Made by a program: the position numbers and the translations under genes. From contig JAIDBM010000143.1 of NCBI GenBank assembly GCA_029056365.1, positions 1 through 7,895 of the forward strand: DNA of 7,895 nucleotides, written 5' to 3'. Positions within the stretch are counted from its first letter, which is position 1. Each line of letters begins with the position of its first letter. This document shows positions 1-7,511 of the stretch, one piece after another. Below the pieces are notes generated by a model. The model worked only from the letters and a program-made list of their open reading frames with translations. It did not search any database and was not told where the DNA came from. The DNA comes from Muribaculaceae bacterium. GTDB taxonomy: Bacteria; Bacteroidota; Bacteroidia; Bacteroidales; Muribaculaceae.

Positions 1-556
1 AACCGAGTTCACCGCACCGTCGTCGGTCACAGCTACTTCCGTGTTATAATCGAGTTTCTTCATATATATTGTTGTCCGGCCCTACAAAAGCTATCACACG
101 CGAGTTGGGTGCGAATACCGGACGACGCTGCTGACTGAACTTAGCTGAAAGAGGGCGAAGCAGTTTCGATCTAAGCTCATACACATAATAGCTTGCCGTG
201 AACGAATGGCGATAGATAGGCCGTACATCGCGCCATATCAGCACCTTTGACCCATCGGGACTCAGTTCGAATCCCTCGGCGCTCTCGATTACAGTTTCTC
301 GCGTAGAAGCAAAATCCACCAGTGTGCCTGTAACCTTGCCGGATTTCACATCACGCCGCTCGATAGTTTTCCCATCGTCCGACAAAGTCAGATATGTATC
401 GGCGTCGAGCATCTGTCCTATGCCGGGAGCCTTGGCCGCTGCATTGCGCGGATACACATAAGGCGATATTTCTTCTACCGGAGTGGCTGCACCGGCCGCC
501 ATCGAGGCCGATACAGCTATTGCGGCTACAAGAGCCGGAAGTCGTAATTCAATCAT
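1..556 (-). CDS. S9 family dipeptidyl peptidase IV-like protein, N-terminal part, with apparent frameshift; runs off left edge
   Basis: Secreted or periplasmic serine peptidase of the DPP-IV (S9B) type; the family removes dipeptides from peptide N-termini. Only the beginning of the N-terminal beta-propeller domain is present, so the catalytic Ser/Asp/His lie outside the window. Residues 1-24 form a signal peptide (MIELRLP, then an Ala-rich core, cleavage near AGA/AT). Family-like stretches are GFELSPDGSKVLIWRD (95-110), PIYRHSFTASYYVYELRSK (113-131) and PVFAPNSRVIAFVGPDNNIY (146-165). After Tyr165 the frame reads EETRL and stops at 44-46. The sequence in another frame (KKLDYNTEVAVTDDGAVNSV, to the edge) is what DPP-IV homologues carry next, so a frameshift lies at the AT repeat at 62-69. 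The ATG at 554-556 is chosen because it opens the signal peptide and lies one base after the stop of the upstream gene. The open frame extends further upstream, but only as unrelated sequence over that gene. Sequencing error and true inactivation cannot be told apart here. Confidence 0.85.
61..69 (-). other. (AT)4 tract at the frameshift point of the S9 peptidase gene
   Basis: On the minus strand the codons for N-N-I-Y run into an ATATATAT tract followed by GAAGAAACTC. With four AT units the frame continues EETRL and stops. With five units it would read NNIYMKKLDYNTEV, as in DPP-IV homologues, and stay open to the window edge. The change is therefore equivalent to loss of one 2-bp unit (or gain of one base). 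It could be a replication slip, a sequencing or assembly artefact, or a real inactivating mutation. Confidence 0.7.
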
Positions 557-557
557 A

Positions 558-1886
558 TTAAAATAATGATAACTGAACGTCATCGGCCGGATTATGCTTA
601 CGTCGGCTCTGACGTGGGGTTTCTTTATCGATTGTGGGTTTTGAACTTTCATGCGAATCGGTTGTCCAAGTCTCATTGTTGAACTGTTCATCCAGCTCAT
701 CCAGCGCCTCGTCGGTAATACGAGGCATTTTCGGACCAGGTCCGGACACCTTAGGCTGCTCTGCGCCCGTATCTGCGGAAGTGTCGCAGCCGTTGAATTC
801 AGGCGCAGCTTCAGGCGCCGACAAATCGGCTCCATATGCGGTTGCCGGCCTGTCGGCGGCTACTGTTTCCAGTTCGGCCCTTGCAGCCTCAAGCTGACGC
901 CGCAAGTCGGCCTTCTCTTTCTTGAGTTTGCCTATCCTCACCTCGCGCTTGTCGAGCTCGGCCACCAGCACTGCCAATTGTTCGTTCACTGCCTGTGCCT
1001 CGCTTACAATAGCCTCGGCCTCGGTCAGACGGCCTTTGGTAAGCTCGAGTTCCTTTACTGTTGCTTCAAGTTCCTGTTTCTGACGATTGACCTCCTCACG
1101 GGCTTTGGCCGCCGACTGACGAAGATCACCCATCATGGCCTCGCTAATGGCATGCATGTCGCTCTGCTTGTCGACTGCCTCATGCAAGCGTGCGTTCTCC
1201 TGAACCAGACTGTCGTTCTTGCCTGCAAGCTCATCGGCTACGGCCTGGAGCTGACGACACTTGTCGGCAAGTTCCTGGTCGCACCCCTGCACCTGCGCCA
1301 CCTTGAGTTTATTGAGCATCGATCTGTTTTCAAGCTGCAACTGCTCACGCTCCGAATCCAGAGTGGCTATCTGCTGCTCGAGTTCGCGTACTCTGTCGCC
1401 AAGAGCACGTTTCTGCCTGTCGGCACTGAGCTGCCTCTCTTTCATGGCACTTCGGGCATCGTCGATTTTTTTCGACTCTCCTCGCAGACGTTCGATTTCG
1501 GCAGCCAACTCGCGGTCGCGCTGTTCTCTCGCCTGGTCGAGACGCTTTGTCACAGCGTTCTCAAAGCTGTCGAAATATGATTTTATGGAATCGTCGAGTG
1601 TGTTGTATATATATTCACTCTGGGCTTTAGTATCAACTGAATTGCGAATAAAATCGGGCATGGCTCCATTGAACACCGCCACCACATGGTCGAATATCCG
1701 GCTTCGCATCTGGACGCTGAACTCAAGAGCATCCTCCTGAGCGGCCGGCGCCTCGATGTTTTCAACCGCTTCGGCTGTGTCAGCTTCTGCTCCGGCGGAC
1801 GGTTCTTCTTCAGTATCGCTCATCAATTCATCGGACAGATCGTCTCCGAAGCCGAGAGCATGTTTTAGTTTCGCGAAAAATGACAT
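558..1886 (-). CDS. Coiled-coil protein with C-terminal sliding-clamp-binding-like motif (QLSLF)
   Basis: I do not recognise a named family. In order, the 442 residues show: a short N-terminal helix that could be amphipathic (FFAKLKHALGF, 3-13); an acidic Glu/Asp/Ala-rich stretch (15-57); a helical segment without heptads, possibly a small folded domain (58-112, FDHVVAVFNGAMPDFIRNSV); a long charged coiled coil rich in Glu, Lys, Arg, Gln, Leu and Ala (about 113-345); a flexible linker (346-384); a short acidic helix candidate with a Trp (ITDEALDELDEQFNNETW, 390-407); a polar tail; and terminal QLSLF (438-442). There is no signal peptide or transmembrane segment, so the protein is probably cytoplasmic. 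The tail matches the known consensus QL(S/D)LF by which bacterial polymerases and repair proteins bind the beta clamp (DnaN). The gene begins 25 bp after the 997-codon ATP-grasp gene and its stop is 1 bp before the S9 peptidase start, so co-transcription is likely. It could be a DNA-associated structural or adaptor protein; the function is unknown. Confidence 0.88.
   Translation of the reverse strand: MSFFAKLKHALGFGDDLSDELMSDTEEEPSAGAEADTAEAVENIEAPAAQEDALEFSVQMRSRIFDHVVAVFNGAMPDFIRNSVDTKAQSEYIYNTLDDSIKSYFDSFENAVTKRLDQAREQRDRELAAEIERLRGESKKIDDARSAMKERQLSADRQKRALGDRVRELEQQIATLDSEREQLQLENRSMLNKLKVAQVQGCDQELADKCRQLQAVADELAGKNDSLVQENARLHEAVDKQSDMHAISEAMMGDLRQSAAKAREEVNRQKQELEATVKELELTKGRLTEAEAIVSEAQAVNEQLAVLVAELDKREVRIGKLKKEKADLRRQLEAARAELETVAADRPATAYGADLSAPEAAPEFNGCDTSADTGAEQPKVSGPGPKMPRITDEALDELDEQFNNETWTTDSHESSKPTIDKETPRQSRRKHNPADDVQLSLF
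561..575 (-). other. Codons for the C-terminal clamp-binding-like peptide QLSLF
   Basis: These five codons (CAG TTA TCA TTA TTT) directly precede the TAA stop. The peptide is an exact match to the bacterial beta-clamp pentapeptide consensus. It sits at the extreme C-terminus after a polar, probably disordered tail, a usual position for such docking motifs. The match is seen in the sequence; binding is inferred. Confidence 0.55.
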
Positions 1887-1911
1887 CTGAATCTATAATC
1901 TTCTATTAATG

Positions 1912-4905
1912 TTATTCGGTAATTTCGTTGGATGAGCTGTTTCCCGGTTTCAATACCACTCCGACACCACGGCGTCCGTTTATTGCCACTTCTATCGGCT
2001 GTGGCAAACGCACAACACGCAGAAATTCGCTCTCATATTCGGCCGGCTGCGAGTCGAGCCACTCAGAGTCGTACAACCCGGAGTCGCTTCCGGTATCAAT
2101 GGTGAAATACCCCACCCCGAACGATGTGAGATTGTGGAAGAAATGTGTTCCCTGGCTCGGCTCTATTCTGTAATCAGGAAGCGATGCCTCCACAATAAGC
2201 CGCGATGCGGATATATCGGACCATTGCACAGGTATGCCAAGAGCCTCGTCGCTCGAACCCCAGCGTCCGGGTCCGATCAGTATATAGTTTTCATTCCGTT
2301 CTATAAATTTCCGGTTCAGTCCACCGAGTTCGGCTGCGATGGCCCGGTTGTTCGCCGAATCGAAGTTTCCGGTACGCACATATACTATTGTGGTGAGATT
2401 ATCGATACGGCCATTGCCCAGCGCGGTATTGCTACGAAGCAGCAAGCGCGATTCTTCAACTTCGAGCGCCACGTCATCGACAAGTTCCTTGCGGTCGATA
2501 ATCGGTCTGATCTGAAGCCAGTATATATGACCCTTCGACTCCGACTGATTATTCGCATCACGTGTGAGGTTGCAGGCGAATTCAATCTCCACCGGACGCT
2601 GCATGGCCGACTGGCCCTGCTTGAGCATGAAATCGATGGCCGGAGCAAAAGGCACCACCCGGTCGCGCAGAACATTGGCGAAAGTCACCACCCGGCGTCC
2701 TCGGCCGCGTTCATAATCATATATCATTCCGTCGTTGGCGTCGTAGGTCGACACCATATAACGCAGCACCCCGGTGTCGGCAAACTGCTGTACCGGCAGT
2801 TTTTCGAGATTGAACGAATCGTCGGCCGAGAATTCCCTGCCGGAATCGTGAACCGGAAGCGCATACAGATTGCGCTGCGTGTCGCGCAAGGCAAGATCAA
2901 TGGTCGAGGTCTGGAGCACCTTGTCGGGATGTAGCGGCGAGAAACGCAGACTCACGCCTCCGTCGACTATATATTTTCCGAGACCTACCGCTATTTCAGC
3001 AACTCCGTCCTCAGCCTGCTCATCGCCCAACGGATAATAGTTGAGCGAGCGCCCCACACCCGATAACGACGGGAAATAATAATCGCCATGCTCATGACCT
3101 GCCACCTCCTGTATGATCACAGCCATTTTTTCCTGGTCGATTACATTGCTGGTAGCCGTCATATACGCCTTGGATGCCTTATAGAACACCGAGGCATACA
3201 CGCCCTTGATTGCCTCGCCGAGCATTCGCATACGCTCGTACGGGTCGGGGTGGCACGGCACCATATAGGTGGAATAGATGCCTGCGAACGGCTGGTAATG
3301 CGAGTCTTCGAGCAGACTTGACGACCGCACGGCAAGAGGTCGGTCGATAACTTCGAAAAGTGCGAAGAAATCCTCGATTAGCGATTCCGGAAGCCTGGCG
3401 GCAAGAAAATGGTTCAGTATATCGCTGTCGGGAATATTGCTCAGTGCCGTCGGATACAGGCGGTTCGAAGCCATGAACTCATCAAATACATCGGTACACA
3501 GAACCACCGTTCTGGGTATCGTTATAGTCATGCCATAGAAGTTATCGCATATCGGGTTCTTCTTGATTATGGAATCGACAAACGCAAGGCCACGGCCCTT
3601 TCCGCCAAGACTGCCCTGACCTATTCGGGCGAAATTCGAATAGTGGTCGAACCGGTCTTTTTTGAACACAGCCACAACGCCCCGGTTCTTCATCTTGCGG
3701 TATTTTACTATTAGATCGAAGAACAGGCGCCGGGCCTGCGGAGCATCGCCTATTGAATTGAAACGGTGTTCCTTTATCACCTCGGCTATAGGGAAAAGTG
3801 CGCGGCTGTAGAGCCAGCGCGATATGTCGTTGTTCAAGGCATGGTGATACAGAGCCTCATCGGGCACTTCAAGTATATGACGCTGAAGGTCTTTCAGATT
3901 CCGTATCGTCATGAGTTCGCTGCCATCATGCGGATTGCGTATGATAAAGTCTCCGAACCCGAAGTTTTGCATTATGGCTTCGCCGAGGTCCACCGGCAGT
4001 TTTTTAGAATTCTTGTCGAGAAAAGCCACACCGAGTTCTCTGGCGGGTTCGGCGTTTTCGGTTTCCGATGATTCCACTATCACAGGCAGAGTCGGGTCCT
4101 TCCGATGGAGATATTCAACCAGACGGAGTCCGGCCTTCGAGTCCTTTTCTCCACAACGTTTGAACGACACATCGGTTATAACACCGAGAAAATGCCTGCC
4201 GTAACGTTCGTACAGCGCCACCGCCTCTTCGTAATCGCGGGCAAGCATCACCTTGGGTCTGCCCCGCATTCGCAGCATCTGCTCATGTTCGTTAAGCGCC
4301 TCGGTGCTGAACGCCATCGATTGTTTAAGCAAAAACTTGTATATATGCGGAAGCACCGATGAATAGAACCGTACCGAATCCTCAACCAGCAATATCATCT
4401 GGACACCTACGTTGTCAATATCAACTGCATTAAGTTTATCCTCCAGCAGCTTTATTATGGCCAGCAGGAGGTCCATGTTGCCGAGCCACGAGAATACATA
4501 ATCGATGCTCGACAGGTCTTCGTTTTCCAGTCGGCGCGACACCTCCTTGCTGAACGGAGTCAACACCACTATCGGAATCTGCGGATATCTGGCTTTTATG
4601 TTCCTGGAGCCTTCGAATGTCTCCGACAGATCCACACCGGGCATGGCTATCACCAGGTCGTAATGTTTGCGGGCAAGCTCGTCAAGCGCCTCGCTCACAT
4701 GCGACACTCTTGCCACCCGCGGAGGTGAACTGAGATTTAAAGCCACATATTCGAAATACAGCTGTTCTTCCACTCTGCCGTCTTCTTCCATCATAAACGC
4801 ATCGTATGGCGAGGCTATCAGCAGAACATTGAAAACACGGCTCTGCATCAGGTCCTGAAAGGCGGTATCTTTCAGATAAAGTTGGCTTAAGGCTTCTTCA
4901 TTCAT
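1912..4905 (-). CDS. Receiver-receiver-PEP/pyruvate-binding (PPDK N-terminal ATP-grasp) domain protein
   Basis: A cytoplasmic 997-residue protein. Residues 24-158 form a receiver-like fold without the phosphoacceptor (Met88 sits where Asp is expected in YDLVIAMPG, and no acidic pair follows LLIA). Residues 168-318 look like an intact receiver: acidic pair Glu175-Asp176, phosphoacceptor Asp245 (GVITD), Ser279/Ser280 and Lys298 (FLDK). Residues about 425-805 match the ATP-binding domain of PEP synthase and pyruvate phosphate dikinase: GQGSLGGKGRG (429-439), LAVRSSSLLED (524-534), FAGIYSTY (540-547), IIQEV (597-601), AVGLGKYIVDGG (639-650), VEIEFA (772-777) and WLQIRPI (796-802). The swivelling phosphohistidine domain and the PEP/pyruvate barrel are absent. 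The remainder (806-997) contains conserved-looking GPGRWGSSDEALGIPV (878-893) and QGTHFFHNLTSFGVGYFTI (918-936). Such proteins are often labelled PEP synthase in Bacteroidetes, but without those domains full PEP synthase activity is unlikely. It is the first gene of the minus-strand unit, with a promoter just upstream. The ATG at 4903-4905 is the first in frame after that promoter. Confidence 0.92.
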   Translation of the reverse strand: MNEEALSQLYLKDTAFQDLMQSRVFNVLLIASPYDAFMMEEDGRVEEQLYFEYVALNLSSPPRVARVSHVSEALDELARKHYDLVIAMPGVDLSETFEGSRNIKARYPQIPIVVLTPFSKEVSRRLENEDLSSIDYVFSWLGNMDLLLAIIKLLEDKLNAVDIDNVGVQMILLVEDSVRFYSSVLPHIYKFLLKQSMAFSTEALNEHEQMLRMRGRPKVMLARDYEEAVALYERYGRHFLGVITDVSFKRCGEKDSKAGLRLVEYLHRKDPTLPVIVESSETENAEPARELGVAFLDKNSKKLPVDLGEAIMQNFGFGDFIIRNPHDGSELMTIRNLKDLQRHILEVPDEALYHHALNNDISRWLYSRALFPIAEVIKEHRFNSIGDAPQARRLFFDLIVKYRKMKNRGVVAVFKKDRFDHYSNFARIGQGSLGGKGRGLAFVDSIIKKNPICDNFYGMTITIPRTVVLCTDVFDEFMASNRLYPTALSNIPDSDILNHFLAARLPESLIEDFFALFEVIDRPLAVRSSSLLEDSHYQPFAGIYSTYMVPCHPDPYERMRMLGEAIKGVYASVFYKASKAYMTATSNVIDQEKMAVIIQEVAGHEHGDYYFPSLSGVGRSLNYYPLGDEQAEDGVAEIAVGLGKYIVDGGVSLRFSPLHPDKVLQTSTIDLALRDTQRNLYALPVHDSGREFSADDSFNLEKLPVQQFADTGVLRYMVSTYDANDGMIYDYERGRGRRVVTFANVLRDRVVPFAPAIDFMLKQGQSAMQRPVEIEFACNLTRDANNQSESKGHIYWLQIRPIIDRKELVDDVALEVEESRLLLRSNTALGNGRIDNLTTIVYVRTGNFDSANNRAIAAELGGLNRKFIERNENYILIGPGRWGSSDEALGIPVQWSDISASRLIVEASLPDYRIEPSQGTHFFHNLTSFGVGYFTIDTGSDSGLYDSEWLDSQPAEYESEFLRVVRLPQPIEVAINGRRGVGVVLKPGNSSSNEITE

Positions 4906-4927
4906 CGTTCGGCTCGGATTAATATCA

Positions 4928-4959
4928 CAAAGTTAGTGAATTGCCCCGATATTTACATC
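4928..4959 (-). promoter_or_regulatory. Bacteroidetes-type promoter for the minus-strand unit
   Basis: Read on the minus strand, 4935-4928 is TAACTTTG, an exact match to the -7 consensus TAnnTTTG. The -33 position 20 bp upstream is GATG and matches TTTG poorly; an A/T-rich stretch lies further upstream. Transcription would start near 4920-4923, giving a leader of only about 15-18 nt before the ATG of the ATP-grasp gene. The start site is an inference. Confidence 0.6.
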
Positions 4960-5021
4960 ATTTTTGAAAAAAAGTTATTGTTTTTCTTCTTCACTTACAA
5001 ACCGGGCGCTTTTGGCTTTCG

Positions 5022-5053
5022 CTTGTCCGTTTCATTTTTTTTATTTAACTTTG
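5022..5053 (+). promoter_or_regulatory. Bacteroidetes-type promoter for the alpha-amylase gene
   Basis: CTTG at 5022-5025 (consensus -33 TTTG), a 20-bp spacer and TAACTTTG at 5046-5053 (exact -7 consensus). Expected transcription start is near 5058-5061, giving a leader of roughly 36-39 nt. The leader is A/T-rich and lacks a Shine-Dalgarno sequence, as is common in this phylum. The promoter is divergent from the one at 4928-4959. No clear operator or cis-regulatory repeat was seen between them, although both flank a T-rich/A-rich stretch at 4961-4988. Confidence 0.75.
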
Positions 5054-5096
5054 CGCCTAATATCATACTTAAACATTTACCAAATTCTATTACCTG

Positions 5097-7496
5097 ATGA
5101 GGACAAGACTCCTTTCTATTTTTGCCTCGGCGGCGCTACTGACGACATCGATGAGCGTTTCGGCCGCCAACCCATACGGCATACCCGACAATATTCAGGA
5201 CGGCAATATCCTGCACTGCTTCGACTGGAAATTTTCCGACATAATTTCAGAACTGCCCGCCATAGCGGAAGCCGGATTCGGCGCCGTACAAGTGTCGCCG
5301 GTACAAGGAAACTGCGCCACCAACGCCGAATGGTTCTATGCATACATGCCCTACGACTTCGCCTTCAAGGCCAACGGAAACGGCTCGCGCACCCAGCTGC
5401 AGCAACTATGCCAGAAGGCTGCGGAATACGGCATAAAGATAATTGTCGATGTTGTGGCCAACCACGTGAACCAGGCCTCCGGATACCACCATACCTGGTG
5501 GGATTCCAACGGACGAGTACGCTGGAACGGCGGTGTCGACTACGGCAACCGTTATTCAATAACCCACAACCAGCTTGGAGAATACGGCGATGTGAACTCC
5601 GAAGACGCCGAAGTACAGGCCCGCGCAAAAGAATTTCTTGAAGACCTCAAAAGTTTAGGAGTGGCCGGAATACGCTGGGATGCTGCAAAACACATTGGCC
5701 TGCCTTCGGAAAACTGCGCCTTCTGGTCGCAGATGGCATCGGTTAGCGGTCTGTGGCATTACGGTGAGATTCTTGACGGACCCGGCGGCGACAAATACCG
5801 CCTGCTCAAGGAATACACCGACTATATCGGCGTTACCGACTCGGAATACTCCAAGTGGTGCCGCGAGCAGGTGTGCGGAGGCAATGTTCCGTCAGGCGGC
5901 GGAAGCTGGACTCCGAACGGCGTAAAAGCCGAATGCATCGTGTATATGGCTGAAAGCCACGACGACTATTCCAACGACGGGCAATACGGCTCAAACACCG
6001 CATTTATAAGCCAGGATAAAATCGACCGCGCATACGCCATCACCGCATGCCGCAAAGGCGAGACTTCGCTTTACTTCTCCCGCCCGGAGGCCACAAGCCG
6101 CAACGCCATTAAAATGGGCCAGAAAGGAAGCACCCACTTCACAAGCAAGGAAGTGGCCGAAGTAAACAAATTCCGAAATGCGATGACAGGCACCGACGAC
6201 TACTACTCGACTTCGTCGGGTGTGGCCTGCATAACCCGCAAAGGCGGAGGCGCATGCATTGTAATCGGTGCCGGAGGAAGCCGGAATGTGTCGGTTTCCA
6301 ACGGCGGAAGCTATGTTCCGTCAGGCCAGTACACCGATCATATCTCGGGCAATACGTTCACTGTAACCGCATCGACTATAAGCGGCCAGGTCGGCAGCAC
6401 GGGCATCGCCGTGATATACGGCGAAGTTTCGCACGAACCATCGGTAAGCTTCTCGCCCGCAGGCGGAGAATTCCAGAACACCATAAGCGTTACCGCAACC
6501 GCATCATACGCAACATCGGCCTGGTACAAAATAGGCAATGGCGCACAGACAAGCATCAACGGAAGCACCACTTTCCAGCTTGGCGCCGACATGCAGCCGG
6601 GACAGAGTGTGACCGTAAGCTGGAGTGCCACCGGCGATGAAGGCACCCGTTCGGGTTCGGTTGTGTTTACCAAAGTCGACAAACCCGCCGGCGCATATGT
6701 ATACCTCGAAAATACCGCCGGATGGAGCGCACCCGCAGTGTGGGCCTGGAACTCAAGCGACAACTGCACTTCGGCAGGTGTATGGCCGGGCGACCTCATG
6801 ACCCGCACTTCCGACGGGCGCTGGTTGTGGACAGCTCCCGTCGGCAAGATTCCTACCAATATAATATTCTCGGACAACGGCTCATCACAGACAGCCGACC
6901 TGGCGTTCCACAACGGACACACATATAAATGCGACGGCAGCCACAGCGACCTCGGCGGAAGCTCGTCCGATGTCAAAATGCCTGCATCGCTGTATGTGCT
7001 TGGCAACATAGCCGGCGCACAATGGAACACCGCAGCCGGAAAGGCCATGACCAAATCGGGCAATACATTCGAAATCGACAATATTGAATTCGAGGCCGCG
7101 CCCGGAGAGAACAAATGCTACTTCAACCTCACCGACGCACTCGGAGCCGACTGGAACGAACTCAACGCAACAGCCAACCGCTACGGAGCTGCAACCGAAG
7201 GCGCTCCCCTGAACAAAGGCGACAAGGCCGCGATGAAACTCTATGCCAACAACGTAGACGCATCGGGTTGCCTGTCGTGGATAACCGACCCGGGAAAATA
7301 CAAACTCATCGCCGACTTCTCGTCAATGACAATTTCCCTGCTTGACGCCGGCACAAGCGGCATCGAGGACTCCTGCATCGACAATCACACTCCGGCTGAA
7401 TACTACAATCTCCAGGGTGTGCGGATTGCCGAGCCAGGTCCGGGCATATATATAAAGGTAACAGACGGAAAAGCATCCAAAGTTGTGATTCGATAA
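5097..7496 (+). CDS. Secreted multidomain alpha-amylase (GH13) with starch-binding modules and T9SS-like tail
   Basis: Endo-acting hydrolase of alpha-1,4-glucan bonds in starch, exported to the periplasm or cell surface. Residues 1-23 are a signal peptide with cleavage likely at VSA/ANPYG. The GH13 domain (about 28-443) resembles the Bacillus AmyE type: GNILHCFDW (36-44), region I DVVANH (118-123), region II GIRWDAAKH (191-199) with nucleophile Asp195, region III HYGEILDG (221-228) with acid/base Glu224, and region IV ESHD (286-289) with Asp289. All three catalytic acids are present. Next come an Ig-like/chitobiase-type domain (about 447-527), a CBM26-like starch-binding domain (532-612; Trp543, Trp549, Trp551, Trp563, VWPGDLMTR, NGSSQTADL), a SusE/SusF-like domain (628-750) and a tail (768-799, YYNLQGVRIAEPGPGIYIKV ending KVVIR) typical of type IX secretion type A signals. 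Fifteen Cys residues are present. No SusC/SusD-like gene is adjacent, so it appears monocistronic with its own promoter and terminator. Module boundaries are approximate. Confidence 0.96.
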   Translation: MRTRLLSIFASAALLTTSMSVSAANPYGIPDNIQDGNILHCFDWKFSDIISELPAIAEAGFGAVQVSPVQGNCATNAEWFYAYMPYDFAFKANGNGSRTQLQQLCQKAAEYGIKIIVDVVANHVNQASGYHHTWWDSNGRVRWNGGVDYGNRYSITHNQLGEYGDVNSEDAEVQARAKEFLEDLKSLGVAGIRWDAAKHIGLPSENCAFWSQMASVSGLWHYGEILDGPGGDKYRLLKEYTDYIGVTDSEYSKWCREQVCGGNVPSGGGSWTPNGVKAECIVYMAESHDDYSNDGQYGSNTAFISQDKIDRAYAITACRKGETSLYFSRPEATSRNAIKMGQKGSTHFTSKEVAEVNKFRNAMTGTDDYYSTSSGVACITRKGGGACIVIGAGGSRNVSVSNGGSYVPSGQYTDHISGNTFTVTASTISGQVGSTGIAVIYGEVSHEPSVSFSPAGGEFQNTISVTATASYATSAWYKIGNGAQTSINGSTTFQLGADMQPGQSVTVSWSATGDEGTRSGSVVFTKVDKPAGAYVYLENTAGWSAPAVWAWNSSDNCTSAGVWPGDLMTRTSDGRWLWTAPVGKIPTNIIFSDNGSSQTADLAFHNGHTYKCDGSHSDLGGSSSDVKMPASLYVLGNIAGAQWNTAAGKAMTKSGNTFEIDNIEFEAAPGENKCYFNLTDALGADWNELNATANRYGAATEGAPLNKGDKAAMKLYANNVDASGCLSWITDPGKYKLIADFSSMTISLLDAGTSGIEDSCIDNHTPAEYYNLQGVRIAEPGPGIYIKVTDGKASKVVIR

Positions 7497-7511
7497 TCAA
7501 TCATCAAACCG

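Noticed and set aside
61..69. Phase-variable simple repeat controlling the peptidase
   Set aside because: Four dinucleotide units are too few to support a claim of programmed slippage; recorded only as a frameshift.
557..835. Upstream extension of the S9 peptidase frame by 93 codons
   Set aside because: It lies entirely over the coiled-coil gene in another frame, has no peptidase similarity and would bury the signal peptide. The ATG at 554-556 explains all family features.
651..1580. 309-codon plus-strand open frame opposite the coiled-coil gene
   Set aside because: Composition follows from the antisense of Glu/Leu/Gln-rich codons. It has no recognisable domain or promoter, while the minus-strand protein has coherent architecture.
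4961..4988. T-run/A-run in the divergent intergenic region as a terminator
   Set aside because: There is no GC-rich stem, only a short A/T self-complement. Both flanking genes start here rather than end, so an A/T-rich upstream promoter element is more likely.
4964..5641. 225-codon plus-strand open frame overlapping the amylase start
   Set aside because: It begins upstream of the predicted promoter, is rich in Arg/His as frame-shadow translations are, and overlaps the amylase in another frame.
6338..7114. 258-codon minus-strand open frame opposite the amylase gene
   Set aside because: Antisense shadow of a strongly supported amylase reading frame with no family resemblance.
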